Assembly (NCBI GenBank): GCA_016702745.1
Contig: JADJDJ010000003.1
Span: 124,001-188,000, forward strand
Length of the DNA stretch: 64,000 bases
Direction: 5' to 3'
Source of the DNA: Chitinophagaceae bacterium
GTDB taxonomy: Bacteria; Bacteroidota; Bacteroidia; Chitinophagales; Chitinophagaceae
Part shown: piece by piece, positions 9,565 to 17,913 of the stretch
How the letters are laid out: each line of letters starts with the position of its first letter
Numbering within the stretch: the stretch's first letter is position 1
Position numbers and translations under genes: made by a program
The notes under the pieces: model-generated
Databases searched by the model: none
Told to the model about the DNA's origin: nothing
Seen by the model: only the letters and a program-made list of their open reading frames with translations

Positions 9565-10326
9565 TCAGGATTTTCTCCAGGCAAAATTATATTCAATCAG
9601 TTTCTGTTCCATGATAGCATATACTTCTGATTTCAGTTTTGGCAGATCAGCTATTGTATAGCCTTCCACCGGTACTTCCTTGAGGTATAAAATCCTGCTG
9701 ATACCCGGACTCATATGAAAAAGGCTTTCATAGGGCATTCTGCGGTAGGCATCCAGGAAAAGAACGGGCTTAATTGCGGTTTGTGTTTCAATGGCTACCC
9801 TGAATGCCCCATCATAAAAATCTTTTAAAGGCGTAGTACCCATATTAAAAGTGCCTTCAGGGAATACCATCACAGAAATTCCTTTATTGATCAGTGATTT
9901 CAGGATCCGGATACTTTTGGCCCTGTTGCTGACACTGCTCCGGTCCACGGTTACAATCGCATTGCGATAGATTAAACCAAAGATCGGCACCTTACTCATT
10001 TCTGCTTTCCCCAATGGTCTGGCCGGTTGCCGGAGTGCTTTGGGAATGATGGCCGCATCCAGATAGGAAATATGATTACTGACAAAAATATAAGGCCTTG
10101 ATTTATCATGTGGGGATTCATAGATCCTCCGGTGCCAGATAAAAATCAGGAAGAACCAGATATCGGCCCATCGCATGCAAAGCCAGAACACCATATTTCC
10201 TCCCCTGATCTTTCCAAATAAAATCCCAATCAATGCAAAAGGAAAGATCAGCAGCATCACGGCCACAAAGGTTAGAAAAGCATAAATACTGTACAGCCAT
10301 TTCAGCGGCATCCATAGCTGCTTCAT
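9565..10326 (-). CDS. 1-acyl-sn-glycerol-3-phosphate acyltransferase (PlsC type)
   Basis: Membrane acyltransferase of 253 residues in phospholipid synthesis. It has an N-terminal hydrophobic hairpin (residues ~12-38), the catalytic HX4D motif (N-H-I-S-Y-L-D, His85/Asp90) and the glycerophosphate-binding F-P-E-G at 155-158. Its start overlaps the stop of the upstream DUF4258 gene by four bases (ATGA), which indicates translational coupling. Whether it is the housekeeping PlsC or a paralog with another acceptor cannot be decided here. Confidence 0.9.
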   Translation of the reverse strand: MKQLWMPLKWLYSIYAFLTFVAVMLLIFPFALIGILFGKIRGGNMVFWLCMRWADIWFFLIFIWHRRIYESPHDKSRPYIFVSNHISYLDAAIIPKALRQPARPLGKAEMSKVPIFGLIYRNAIVTVDRSSVSNRAKSIRILKSLINKGISVMVFPEGTFNMGTTPLKDFYDGAFRVAIETQTAIKPVLFLDAYRRMPYESLFHMSPGISRILYLKEVPVEGYTIADLPKLKSEVYAIMEQKLIEYNFAWRKS

Positions 10327-10850
10327 CGGCCCTTGTTTTTATACTGATCATCATCTCCCGGGCAATCGCAGGCATAATCGGTTCCCAGATCAATCACTGT
10401 TACCACCACCGTCTTTTCATTACACTGGGCAAAGATGATCCGTACCCGCTGGTTATCCTGTGTAACTCCTTCTAAAGCATAACGTGGACAACGGGCATTT
10501 TGTAAATCGCTTTTCTTATAATTAATCTTTCCATCCAGCATGATCTCTACCACTTCCGATTTGGAAATTTTCCGGCATTGCATCCGGCAACTGGCATGCT
10601 GGCTGTAATCGAGATAGGATGTGCTGCGGTCAAAGCCTTTATCCCGGTTGGTTGGATTGGAAGCCGGGTCTTTGGGCCGGTCCGGATTGGTTACCCTTGG
10701 CTTGGGGGCCGGGTCCTCATTTCCCTTGCACTGCCTGATCAGCAGAATGGCGACCAGCATGAGGGCCATGAGCAAATAAGGCAGCCATTTCCTGTTCACA
10801 GTCAGTTGTTTGTCTTTATAAAATGAATTATCCGGCAGGCAAGTTAACAA
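10323..10850 (-). CDS. Membrane-anchored DUF4258 protein
   Basis: Protein of 175 residues with a single membrane segment (residues ~23-40, L-P-Y-L-L-M-A-L-M-L-V-A-I-L-L-I), a Pro/Asp/Asn-rich linker, and a DUF4258 domain recognisable from Y-S-Q-H-A-S-C-R-M-Q-C-R-K-I-S and G-K-I-N-Y-K-K-S. The function of DUF4258 is unknown; some relatives resemble toxin-like RelE folds, but this membrane-tethered form is common in this phylum. A GTG at 10799 just before the membrane segment is an alternative start. Four-base overlap with the acyltransferase gene. Confidence 0.75.
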   Translation of the reverse strand: MLTCLPDNSFYKDKQLTVNRKWLPYLLMALMLVAILLIRQCKGNEDPAPKPRVTNPDRPKDPASNPTNRDKGFDRSTSYLDYSQHASCRMQCRKISKSEVVEIMLDGKINYKKSDLQNARCPRYALEGVTQDNQRVRIIFAQCNEKTVVVTVIDLGTDYACDCPGDDDQYKNKGR

Positions 10851-10865
10851 GATAAGGCCGCTGTA

Positions 10866-10897
10866 TCAACATTTCAACCGCTCAACTTATCAACTTA
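10866..10897 (+). repeat. TCAACNNN octamer array
   Basis: TCAAC occurs at 10866, 10874, 10882 and 10890, an exact 8-base period. The same array (one unit reading CCAAC) occurs at 30768-30796. The last unit runs into the TATCTTTG promoter element upstream of mtaB. Confidence 0.7.
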
Positions 10898-10903
10898 TCT
10901 TTG
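10896..10903 (+). promoter_or_regulatory. TAnnTTTG promoter element upstream of mtaB
   Basis: TATCTTTG, an exact consensus match, 63 bases before the mtaB ATG and joined to the end of the octamer array. Confidence 0.5.
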
Positions 10904-10965
10904 CCGGCCCTGCCAGCACCGGGAACCTTATCAAAAGTACCGGTTAATCAGGCAGGATTGAACAG

Positions 10966-12258
10966 ATGTCAGCAACCCGGACCATCGCATTTCATACACT
11001 AGGCTGCAAGCTCAATTTTTCAGAAACCTCTTCTCTTTCCCGTATGCTGGAAACGGAAGGTTTTGAAAAAAAGGAGTTTGAGGAGCTGGCTGATGTATAT
11101 GTGATCAATACCTGTTCGGTGACAGATAATGCCGATAAGGAATGCCGGCAGCTCGTGAGGAGGATCCAGCGAAAAGCACCAGAAAGCCTGGTGGTGATTA
11201 CCGGCTGTTATGCCCAGCTCAAACCCAAAGAAATTTCGGAAATACCTGGCGTGGATCTCGTGCTGGGAGCTGCTGAAAAATTCAATATCGCCGCCCATAT
11301 CCGGGAACTGACAAAAGGTGATTCAGCAAAGATTTGCAGCTGTGATGTGGAGGAAGTAACCGGTTTCCATGCATCCTGGTCGGTGAATGACCGTACCCGC
11401 ACTTTTTTAAAGGTGCAGGATGGCTGTGATTATAATTGCTCTTTCTGTACCATACCGATGGCCAGGGGAAAAAGCCGGAGTGACCTGATCCCGAATGTAG
11501 TGGCCAATGCAGTTGAACTGGCCGCATCCGGTGTAAAAGAAATTGTGCTGACCGGTGTGAACCTCGGTGATTTTGGTAAAGGACCGGATGGAGCCGGAAC
11601 AGTTCAGTCTTTGAGCGGAAGGGAAGAAAATTTCTTCGAGTTGGTAAAGGCCCTGGAAAAAGTGAAAGGAATAGAACGTTTCCGGATATCATCCATTGAA
11701 CCCAACTTACTCAGTAATGAGATTATTGAATTCGTGGCAAACAGTGACCGCTTTATGCCGCATTTTCATATTCCGCTTCAAAGTGGAAGCAATGAAGTGT
11801 TGGGAGCCATGCGCCGCCGGTATAAAAGGGAATTATATGCAGAAAGGGTGAGCCTGATCAAAAAACTAATGCCCCATTGTGCCATTGGGGTGGATGTGAT
11901 TGTTGGTTTTCCTGGTGAGACCGATGCACTCTTTAAAGAGACATTTGACTTCCTCCATGCGTTGGATATATCTTATCTCCATGTATTTACTTATTCAGAA
12001 AGAGACCATACCCATGCATTAACACTGGGTCCGGTGATCCCGATGCATATCCGGAATGAAAGAAATAAAGCGCTCCGGAATTTGTCGTACATGAAGATGC
12101 AATACTTTACAGAACAGCATACTGGTGAAACCCGTAAAGTTTTATTTGAAGACCACAACAAAAACGGGATGATGGAAGGATATACAGACAATTATATCCG
12201 CATAAGTACGCCCTACCGTGCCGACTGGGCCAACCAGATTATTGACTGGGCTTTGTAA
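10966..12258 (+). CDS. mtaB: tRNA (t6A37) methylthiotransferase MtaB
   Basis: Radical-SAM enzyme of 430 residues that converts t6A37 to ms2t6A37 in ANN-decoding tRNAs. The N-terminal UPF0004 domain supplies three cluster Cys (C14, C50, C81). The radical-SAM C-x3-C-x2-C is C154-D-Y-N-C158-S-F-C161. The TLGCKLN start and H-I-P-L-Q-S-G-S further on are characteristic of the MtaB/MiaB group. A short C-terminal TRAM-like region follows (T-R-K-V-L-F-E-D). It ends head on against the CHAT gene with 1 base between. Confidence 0.94.
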   Translation: MSATRTIAFHTLGCKLNFSETSSLSRMLETEGFEKKEFEELADVYVINTCSVTDNADKECRQLVRRIQRKAPESLVVITGCYAQLKPKEISEIPGVDLVLGAAEKFNIAAHIRELTKGDSAKICSCDVEEVTGFHASWSVNDRTRTFLKVQDGCDYNCSFCTIPMARGKSRSDLIPNVVANAVELAASGVKEIVLTGVNLGDFGKGPDGAGTVQSLSGREENFFELVKALEKVKGIERFRISSIEPNLLSNEIIEFVANSDRFMPHFHIPLQSGSNEVLGAMRRRYKRELYAERVSLIKKLMPHCAIGVDVIVGFPGETDALFKETFDFLHALDISYLHVFTYSERDHTHALTLGPVIPMHIRNERNKALRNLSYMKMQYFTEQHTGETRKVLFEDHNKNGMMEGYTDNYIRISTPYRADWANQIIDWAL

Positions 12259-12259
12259 T

Positions 12260-13657
12260 TTAAAAATCAACTCCGAAAGCAGCAAAGCTGGCCCATTGGG
12301 AATACTTTGGAAATTTTTTCCGGGTATCTATCAATGCCTGCCGGAGTGGTTCCGATGGCATGAAGCGGTTCGGTTCCTGTAAATGAACGATGAAGCGGTT
12401 CATTAGAAAAGCAGTGGCTTCATCATCCACATTCCATAAACTCATGATGATATGATGGGCACCGGCCAGCATAAAGGAACGTGCCAAACCGGCCACCCCT
12501 GCTTCCATTGATTTTCCCAAACCGGTCTGGCAGGCCGACAGGATCACCATTTCAGGAAATTTTCTGAAGCGATTCCTGCAATCCATGATGTTTTTGGCAG
12601 TGAAAAAAGGATCCTCGCCGCTTAGTACCAGGAAGCATTTGTTTTTGGGATCCTCATCGCTGGCCATCCCATGGGTGGCAAAATAAACCAGGTCTGCATT
12701 CTCTAAATACTTCATCACACTATCTTTTTTCGCATCAGCCCCTTTCAGCAACACATAATTGGCTGCATAAGGAAGGGCCTGATCAATTTCTTTTCCGGCT
12801 CCGGGCAGATTGGGAAAAGAATAGGCTGTATTCAAAGGATAAACCGGGTTACTGATAAATAAAGGATTCTCCAGGACAAATGAAGCAGAATCCATTTGAT
12901 TGGATTCACGAAGTTTATTGAAAGGCAAACGGAGATTGCCATTCCAGCCCAGGTGTATTTTCATCATTTTTAAGCGAAGGGCAATTAAATCTCCGATGGT
13001 GGGTGCCACAGAATAACTGCAATGATCCAGCAGGATGGAATTATCGGGGTAAGGGCTGAGCAGATAAAAAGGCAGTGTCCCCAGGTTAAGTGCCGGTATA
13101 ATAATGAGATGTTTATTGGTTTCATTGAACCAACCGGGTAAAAGAAGGGCTGTCGTCTTCTTAATTAATTGCTGATAAGACAGACCGGCAGTTGCAGGTG
13201 GCGGTTTTACAATGGCACCTCTCAGATTCGGCATCCGACTATCGGAGAGTGAATAGAGACCGAGGAGATGGTTAAAATCGGTACCCAGCTGCAGTATCTC
13301 TTTTTTGGTAATCGGGATATATACTTTCTCTTTTACCTTCCCAGGCTCCAGCACCACCCTTCTTAAGGTATCATTGTAAAATTGGTAGAAGATGATGAGG
13401 ATACCCTGGTCATCCGGGTACAATTTCTGGAGCAGGGAGGCCAGTTTTTCGTCGGAGTTGATATCATTATCCTTATAAACTGATAAAATCTCCGCTATGG
13501 CTTTATCATCCATACCCCTGACCTTGAGCAATTCGGCCACCTGTACACTGTAAATCCGGTAGGCTTCGGCATCTTTTCCTTCCGGTTCTGATTGGGCAAT
13601 CAGGACGGAAGGGAACCATATACCAATAATCAACAATACGAAACCATACACACGCAT
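12260..13657 (-). CDS. Exported CHAT-domain protein
   Basis: Protein of 465 residues from the ATG at 13657, chosen because a clear signal peptide follows (F-V-L-L-I-I-G-I-W-F-P-S-V-L-I-A-Q-S). Earlier in-frame ATGs add 12 residues ahead of it. The C-terminal CHAT domain (caspase HetF associated with TPRs, clan CD peptidase fold) keeps the catalytic His329 in Y-F-A-T-H-G and Cys376 in I-L-S-A-C-Q-T-G, then G-L-A-R-S-F-M-L-A-G-A and S-L-W-N-V-D-D. No TPRs are evident. A caspase-family gene lies 202 bases away on the other strand. Substrate unknown. Confidence 0.88.
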   Translation of the reverse strand: MRVYGFVLLIIGIWFPSVLIAQSEPEGKDAEAYRIYSVQVAELLKVRGMDDKAIAEILSVYKDNDINSDEKLASLLQKLYPDDQGILIIFYQFYNDTLRRVVLEPGKVKEKVYIPITKKEILQLGTDFNHLLGLYSLSDSRMPNLRGAIVKPPPATAGLSYQQLIKKTTALLLPGWFNETNKHLIIIPALNLGTLPFYLLSPYPDNSILLDHCSYSVAPTIGDLIALRLKMMKIHLGWNGNLRLPFNKLRESNQMDSASFVLENPLFISNPVYPLNTAYSFPNLPGAGKEIDQALPYAANYVLLKGADAKKDSVMKYLENADLVYFATHGMASDEDPKNKCFLVLSGEDPFFTAKNIMDCRNRFRKFPEMVILSACQTGLGKSMEAGVAGLARSFMLAGAHHIIMSLWNVDDEATAFLMNRFIVHLQEPNRFMPSEPLRQALIDTRKKFPKYSQWASFAAFGVDF

Positions 13658-13859
13658 ATCTAAAAATAGGAATTGTATGTTGAATCGAACCATTATGTTG
13701 AAACTAACCGAATTACAGGAGACTGTTGATACAACTAAACTTCCTGCTTATTCATCCAATATGTTAATTTCACAGGAGATACCCGCCGCAGGGTATGCCG
13801 GTTTTCATTTCCCGTTTTACATTTATGCTATCAAAAAACCACCACTCAATTATTTTGAT

Positions 13860-15898
13860 ATGAAAAAGATTTGTTTCAGTGCCCTGCTTCTCCTGATGTG
13901 CTTTTTCAGCAGCCAGGCCCAGACCAAAAGAGCCCTGATCATTGCCATCGGGGATTACCCGGATTTCGAGACCAACAAATGGAAGGCCATCAATTCGATC
14001 AATGATGTGGACCTGATTAAAAACGCATTGCTGAAACAAAAATTTCCGGAAACTAATATCAGCACGCTGACTGATGCTGCCGCCACCAAGGAAGGAATTG
14101 AAAACGCATTCAAAAAACTGGTTTCAGATGCCGGTCCCGGTGATGTTGTGGTGATCCATATTTCATCGCATGGTCAGCAACTGGAAGATGATAATGAAAA
14201 TGAAGAAAGTGACGGACTGGATGAAGCCATTGTACCTTATGGTGCCGTGTACTCCATGGATAAGAGTATTTTCAATAAAGTATCGGCTGGTTATTACCGC
14301 GATGATCAGTTTGGGGAAATGGTGACCCAGTTAAGAAACAGACTGGGCAGCAAGGGCGACCTGCTGGTCTCGATTGATGCCTGTCACTCCGGTAGCGGTA
14401 CAAGAGGTAATGTAGCCCTGGCGCGTGGCAACAATGCCCCGATGGTCAGCAGTAATTTTGCTAAAAAGAAATTACCTGAAAAGGATGAAGCTGGTGTATT
14501 CAAGGAAAATACAAGGACCAAACTCAATATCTCCAATTCATCCTCTTATGTGGTTTTATCAGGTGCGCAGGCACAGGAATTGAACTTTGAGTGTCTGGAT
14601 GATCAGAACAGGGCCGTGGGTTCCTTGTCTTATGCATTCAGTAAAGCCATTTCCAACCTCAGTGGTAAGATCACTTATCGTACGCTGTTTGCACAGATCG
14701 AAGATGTGATGCGTGAAAAAGCGCCTAAGCAGAAACCGGTGCTGGAAGGAGACGGAATTGACCGGGAATTATTTGGAGGAAAATATGTACGCCAGGAACC
14801 TTATATCACGATAAATCCGGCTCAGAGTACTTCAAAACTGATTGCATTGAACGGAGGCACTGTTTCGGGTTGCTCGCCTGGTTCGATTGTGGCTTTCTAT
14901 GCTTCAGGTACAGCCAACCCTGCATCCGCTACGCCCCTGGCAAAAGGAACCATTTCAGATGCCACCAATTTTACTTCCAAAGTAAAACTAGATACAGAAA
15001 ATACAGACTTGCTAAAAAAACAGTTTGGGCATTTGTCATTGAGACTGTCTACGGAAACGGGAAAATTAAGCTGGGGCTTGATTCTTTAAATGCCTCCAGA
15101 GGTAATAGCAGCCTTGCAGAAGCATTGAAAGATTTTCAGCTGGTGGAGATCAATCCTGCCTGTGAAGTTTATGTGGGCAGTTCAGAAGATGGCTCCGGCT
15201 GGGCACTGCGTTATGCCAACACCGGTGCCGTGTTTGCGGATGATATTGATATCAATGATGGCAAAGCATTCATGGAACTGATGAAAAAATATGACCGCTT
15301 CCGTTATCTGCAGAACCTGAAATTTACCGAGAAGGGGCTGACTGCCAGAGTGGAGCTGGTTTTCCTGGATGAAAAGGGAAATATTGATACGGCTAAAATG
15401 AGGAAGCGTACAAAATTCGGCAGACTGGAGATCCAGAAAGATGATGATATCTATGTAAAAGTGGTGAATACCGGTATCAAAAAATTCTATGTGAATATTG
15501 TGGATATCCAGCCGGATGGAAAAATCAATCCGGTCATTCCCAATAAAAACCTGACTGATCTCAATAATAATCCCGCACCGATCCGCTGGGAGGATTGTGC
15601 AGTGAACCGGGGTGATTCATTGTTCCTGAAAAATCTGGCGATAAGTATTCAGCCGCCCTATGGTAACGAGGTCTTCAAGGTATTTCTTTCATCTGACCCG
15701 CTGGATCTGGAAGATATTCTGACAGATAACAATGATAAAACCAGCCGTAACAGCCGTGGGGTATTGAATAACCTCGCAAAGATTTTTAAAGAATCAGAAG
15801 TAACGCCGATCGGTACCCGTGGCGGAGAAGGTAAAATCAATACAGCGCAGAACGGAACGATATTCGGGGTGAATTTTACGATTGTGCCAAAGGAGTGA
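13860..15898 (+). CDS. Exported caspase-family (C14) peptidase, one frameshift
   Basis: Start at 13860 gives a signal peptide (K-K-I-C-F-S-A-L-L-L-L-M-C-F-F-S-S-Q-A-Q) and then a metacaspase-like domain: R-A-L-I-I-A-I-G-D-Y, His104 in H-I-S-S-H-G-Q-Q and Cys175 in S-I-D-A-C-H-S-G. The written frame stops at 15089. One A added to the A7 run at 15014-15020 gives L-L-K-K-T-V-W-A-F-V-I-E and continues to 15898, 679 residues in all. The C-terminal ~300 residues look like a beta-rich DUF4384-type region. A terminator follows at 15921. Both active-site residues are intact. Confidence 0.9.
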
Positions 15899-15920
15899 GT
15901 TGGAAAATAAACTGATAGGA

Positions 15921-15950
15921 AAAGCAACCGGAAAAGCTGGTTGCTTTTTT
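15921..15950 (+). terminator. Rho-independent terminator after the caspase gene
   Basis: Arms AAAGCAACC (15921-15929) and GGTTGCTTT (15939-15947) with a 9-base loop and six T's to 15950. Confidence 0.8.
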
Positions 15951-15953
15951 ATT

Positions 15954-16251
15954 GGTTAATAGAAATTTGTTGATATGGTTGCTGGATTAAATAAAGTTCG
16001 GTCTGTATATACTCAACCCTGTTAATAGCAATACTTGATTCTCAATAATGTGTCCTTGCATTTTCCCTTGTTACTAGTTTTACTTCAAAACATATTGAAG
16101 CAGGCTTATGAGTAAACAAAATTTGAAGGATATCAAGGCAATTTACGACCAACACTACCAAGACCCTATTTTGTCCTGAAAATGGGTTAAAAGCCTGCCA
16201 TAAGCCTTTGAGCGGCTATTGTTTAGCGAGTTTCAGAAAATTCTATTTCTT
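15954..16251. other. Intergenic stretch without a convincing gene
   Basis: About 300 bases upstream of tRNA-Val(UAC). The only protein-like frame is 23 codons (16108-16179), too short to support. AT-rich; no repeat family of the window was recognised in it. Confidence 0.5.
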
Positions 16252-16283
16252 TTTGGCAGAAATGGTTTACCCCTGTATATTTG
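16252..16283 (+). promoter_or_regulatory. Bacteroidota promoter of tRNA-Val(UAC)
   Basis: TTTG at 16252-16255 and TATATTTG at 16276-16283, separated by 20 bases. This fits the phylum's -33 TTTG / -7 TAnnTTTG pair, and the tRNA starts 16 bases later. It is the best promoter in the window. Confidence 0.75.
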
Positions 16284-16298
16284 CACTCCCAAAAACAT

Positions 16299-16376
16299 GG
16301 GAGTTTAGCTCAGCTGGTTCAGAGCATCTGCCTTACAAGCAGAGGGTCGGCGGTTCGAACCCGTCAACTCCCACCA
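16299..16376 (+). tRNA. tRNA-Val (anticodon UAC)
   Basis: Full cloverleaf: acceptor GGGAGTT paired perfectly with AACTCCC, D arm GCTC/GAGC, anticodon stem TCTGC/GCAGA with loop CTTACAA (anticodon TAC), T arm GGCGG-TTCGAAC-CCGTC (one weak pair). Discriminator A, with CCA encoded at 16374-16376. Confidence 0.95.
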
Positions 16377-16381
16377 AAGGT

Positions 16382-16403
16382 CCCGCTTTCAGCGGGATTT
16401 TTC
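16382..16403 (+). terminator. Terminator after tRNA-Val(UAC)
   Basis: CCCGC-TTTCA-GCGGG followed by ATTTTT. It ends 4 bases before the tag start codon, so any transcript entering tag from the tRNA is probably attenuated. Confidence 0.65.
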
Positions 16404-16406
16404 ATT

Positions 16407-16958
16407 ATGGCAACTACCTACTGTGAATTTATAAGGGAAAAAGGAAAGGGTACTGTTCATGAACAGTACCATGATACGGAATATGGTTATCCGATTCATG
16501 ACGATAATCTGCTCTTTGCTAGACTGGTGCTGGAGATTAATCAGGCTGGATTAAGCTGGGAAACCATTCTTAAAAAGAAGGATCATTTCTTTCTGGCCTA
16601 TGATCAGTTTGAGATTGCCAAAGTGGCGAAATATTCTGATAAGAAAAAGGAAAAACTGTTGCAGGATCCCGGTATCATCCGCAACCGCTTAAAAGTGGAG
16701 GCGGCGATTCATAATGCGAAAGTCATCCTGGGTCTGCAAAAAGAACATGGTTCTTTTAAAAACTGGCTGGATCTAAATCATCCTAAGACAAAAGAAGAAT
16801 GGGTCCGATTGTTCAAGCAGCAATTTAGATTTACCGGCGGAGAAATTTTAAATGAATTCCTCATGAGTACGGGTTATTTACCGGGAGCGCATCATCCCGA
16901 TTGTCCGGTCTATAAAAAGATTACCCGGTTGAAGCCGAAATGGATGATGAAGAAATAA
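16407..16958 (+). CDS. tag: DNA-3-methyladenine glycosylase I
   Basis: Base-excision enzyme of 183 residues that removes 3-methyladenine. The start at 16407 is chosen because it places the conserved zinc ligands Cys6 and His22 (H-D-T-E-Y-G) as in the family; longer frames run back into the tRNA. The conserved E-I-N-Q-A-G-L-S-W-E-T-I-L-K-K substrate pocket and the C-terminal zinc ligands H-H-P-D-C-P are present. No obvious promoter of its own is seen between the tRNA terminator and the start. Confidence 0.93.
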   Translation: MATTYCEFIREKGKGTVHEQYHDTEYGYPIHDDNLLFARLVLEINQAGLSWETILKKKDHFFLAYDQFEIAKVAKYSDKKKEKLLQDPGIIRNRLKVEAAIHNAKVILGLQKEHGSFKNWLDLNHPKTKEEWVRLFKQQFRFTGGEILNEFLMSTGYLPGAHHPDCPVYKKITRLKPKWMMKK

Positions 16959-16959
16959 A

Positions 16960-17250
16960 TTAATTCGGATTGACTTCGGGAAGACGGTAATGCTGTCCGT
17001 CGAGTACCACCAGCTCATCAATTTCATAATTCCAGAACCGGTACAAAGGGGATTTGGTGAGAATTTTTTCCACTTCTTTTTTGCTGTCTGCATTCAGTGT
17101 AATCCAGGCCCGCTGGGTTTCGATACTCACCGCATAATGGTCAATAATCCCTTTGTTGATCAGCATACCGATATAGGTCCGGTGAGGGGGTACCAAGGAC
17201 ATAAATTCCTCAGTCATCTCAAACTGTATCGTTACCTGGTACTTGATCAT
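16960..17250 (-). CDS. Muconolactone isomerase-like small protein
   Basis: Protein of 96 residues that resembles the muconolactone delta-isomerase/YciI ferredoxin-like fold: beta start (K-Y-Q-V-T-I-Q-F), a mid segment G-M-L-I-N-K-G-I-I, and K-S-P-L-Y-R-F-W-N-Y-E-I-D-E-L, matching the P-L-F-P-Y-M-D-I-E-V region of the isomerase. No catechol pathway genes are nearby, so a true muconolactone role is unlikely and the function is unknown. Convergent with tag, 1 base apart. Confidence 0.7.
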   Translation of the reverse strand: MIKYQVTIQFEMTEEFMSLVPPHRTYIGMLINKGIIDHYAVSIETQRAWITLNADSKKEVEKILTKSPLYRFWNYEIDELVVLDGQHYRLPEVNPN

Positions 17251-17363
17251 CTATCTAATTGACAATTTAAATCTACAAAAGTTGCACGGGGCACCGTACA
17301 ATGTTTAAAACTATTAATTTTACTGCTCCGGAACTGTGGTATATGGTCCGGGTTGATTTTTCT

Positions 17364-17438
17364 GGAACGTTAGCTCAGTTGGTTTAGAGCATTACTTTGA
17401 CAGAGTAGGGGTCACTGGTTCGAATCCAGTACGTTCCA
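17364..17438 (+). tRNA. tRNA-Val (anticodon GAC)
   Basis: Acceptor GGAACGT/ACGTTCC, D arm GCTC/GAGC, anticodon stem TTACT/AGTAG with loop TTGACAG (anticodon GAC), variable GGGTC, T arm ACTGG-TTCGAAT-CCAGT, discriminator A. CCA is not fully encoded (sequence continues ACAG). Its 3' half is duplicated at 17750-17802 beyond the GIY-YIG gene. Confidence 0.95.
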
Positions 17439-17440
17439 CA
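17403..17440 (+). repeat. Direct repeat, first copy (3' half of tRNA-Val GAC)
   Basis: Left copy of a duplication: GAGTAGGGGTC at 17403-17413 and a 23-base block at 17418-17440 (GTTCGAATCC...CCACA). The right copy is at 17750-17802. The two copies flank the GIY-YIG gene. Confidence 0.9.
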
Positions 17441-17452
17441 GATTTAGTGTAG

Positions 17453-17755
17453 ATGGCAGAAGTGTATATATTGTATTCCAAATCTTTGGACAAGTATTAT
17501 ATCGGAAGTTGTAAGTCGTTTTCGGAACGATTGTCGCAACATCTAAATGGCCAGTTTTCGAGTTCTTTTACAAAAAGTGCCAGTGACTGGATTGTCTTTT
17601 TTTTAATTTCTTCTCTTTCCTATCTGCAAGCCAGAAAAATCGAGGCTCATATAAAGAGTATGAAGAGCCGAAAATACATTACAAACCTTAAGATTTACCC
17701 GGAAATAAGTCAAAAGTTAATTTCCCGTTTTGAGGAGGGAAAAAGGGATGAGTAG
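17453..17755 (+). CDS. GIY-YIG nuclease domain protein (UPF0213/Slx1-like)
   Basis: Single-domain GIY-YIG protein of 100 residues. The motif is E-V-Y-I-L-Y (residues 4-8) and K-Y-Y-I-G-S (14-19), followed by the R of S-E-R-L-S-Q-H and the metal-binding Glu64 in A-R-K-I-E-A-H-I-K. It starts 14 bases after the tRNA discriminator base, and its stop codon (GAG TAG) is built from the first bases of the duplicated tRNA segment. No intron or other gene accompanies it. The arrangement suggests a mobile nuclease gene that uses the tRNA 3' half as its target, but that is inference. Confidence 0.88.
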   Translation: MAEVYILYSKSLDKYYIGSCKSFSERLSQHLNGQFSSSFTKSASDWIVFFLISSLSYLQARKIEAHIKSMKSRKYITNLKIYPEISQKLISRFEEGKRDE

Positions 17756-17802
17756 GGGTCTCCCGATAGCTATCGGGAGGTTCGAATCCAGTACGTTCCA
17801 CA
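17750..17802 (+). repeat. Direct repeat, second copy: tRNA-Val 3' fragment split by a REP palindrome
   Basis: GAGTAGGGGTC (17750-17760) and the 23-base T-arm/acceptor block (17780-17802) repeat the tRNA-Val(GAC) 3' half exactly. In place of the tRNA's ACTG there are 19 bases: the 18-base palindrome at 17761-17778 plus one G. It cannot form a tRNA because the 5' half is absent. Confidence 0.9.
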
Positions 17803-17803
17803 C

Positions 17804-17838
17804 GCCCGCCGTAGCTTTAGCCAAGGCGGGCTTTTCTT
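17804..17838 (+). terminator. REP-like hairpin, possible terminator
   Basis: GCCCGCC (17804-17810) and GGCGGGC (17825-17831) with a 14-base loop, then TTTTCTTT. It is the same dispersed family as 5585-5611 in opposite orientation. It may end the tRNA/GIY-YIG transcript. Confidence 0.6.
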
Positions 17839-17913
17839 TGCTTTAGCAAACGTGGTGTAGATTTTAATAATCCAAAGCTGCTTCTGCTTTGTTTTCCTAT
17901 AACCTGACATTTT

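Noticed and set aside
16108..16179. 23-codon open frame upstream of tRNA-Val(UAC)
   Set aside because: Too short, with no ribosome-binding or conserved context that I can support; the composition alone is not evidence.
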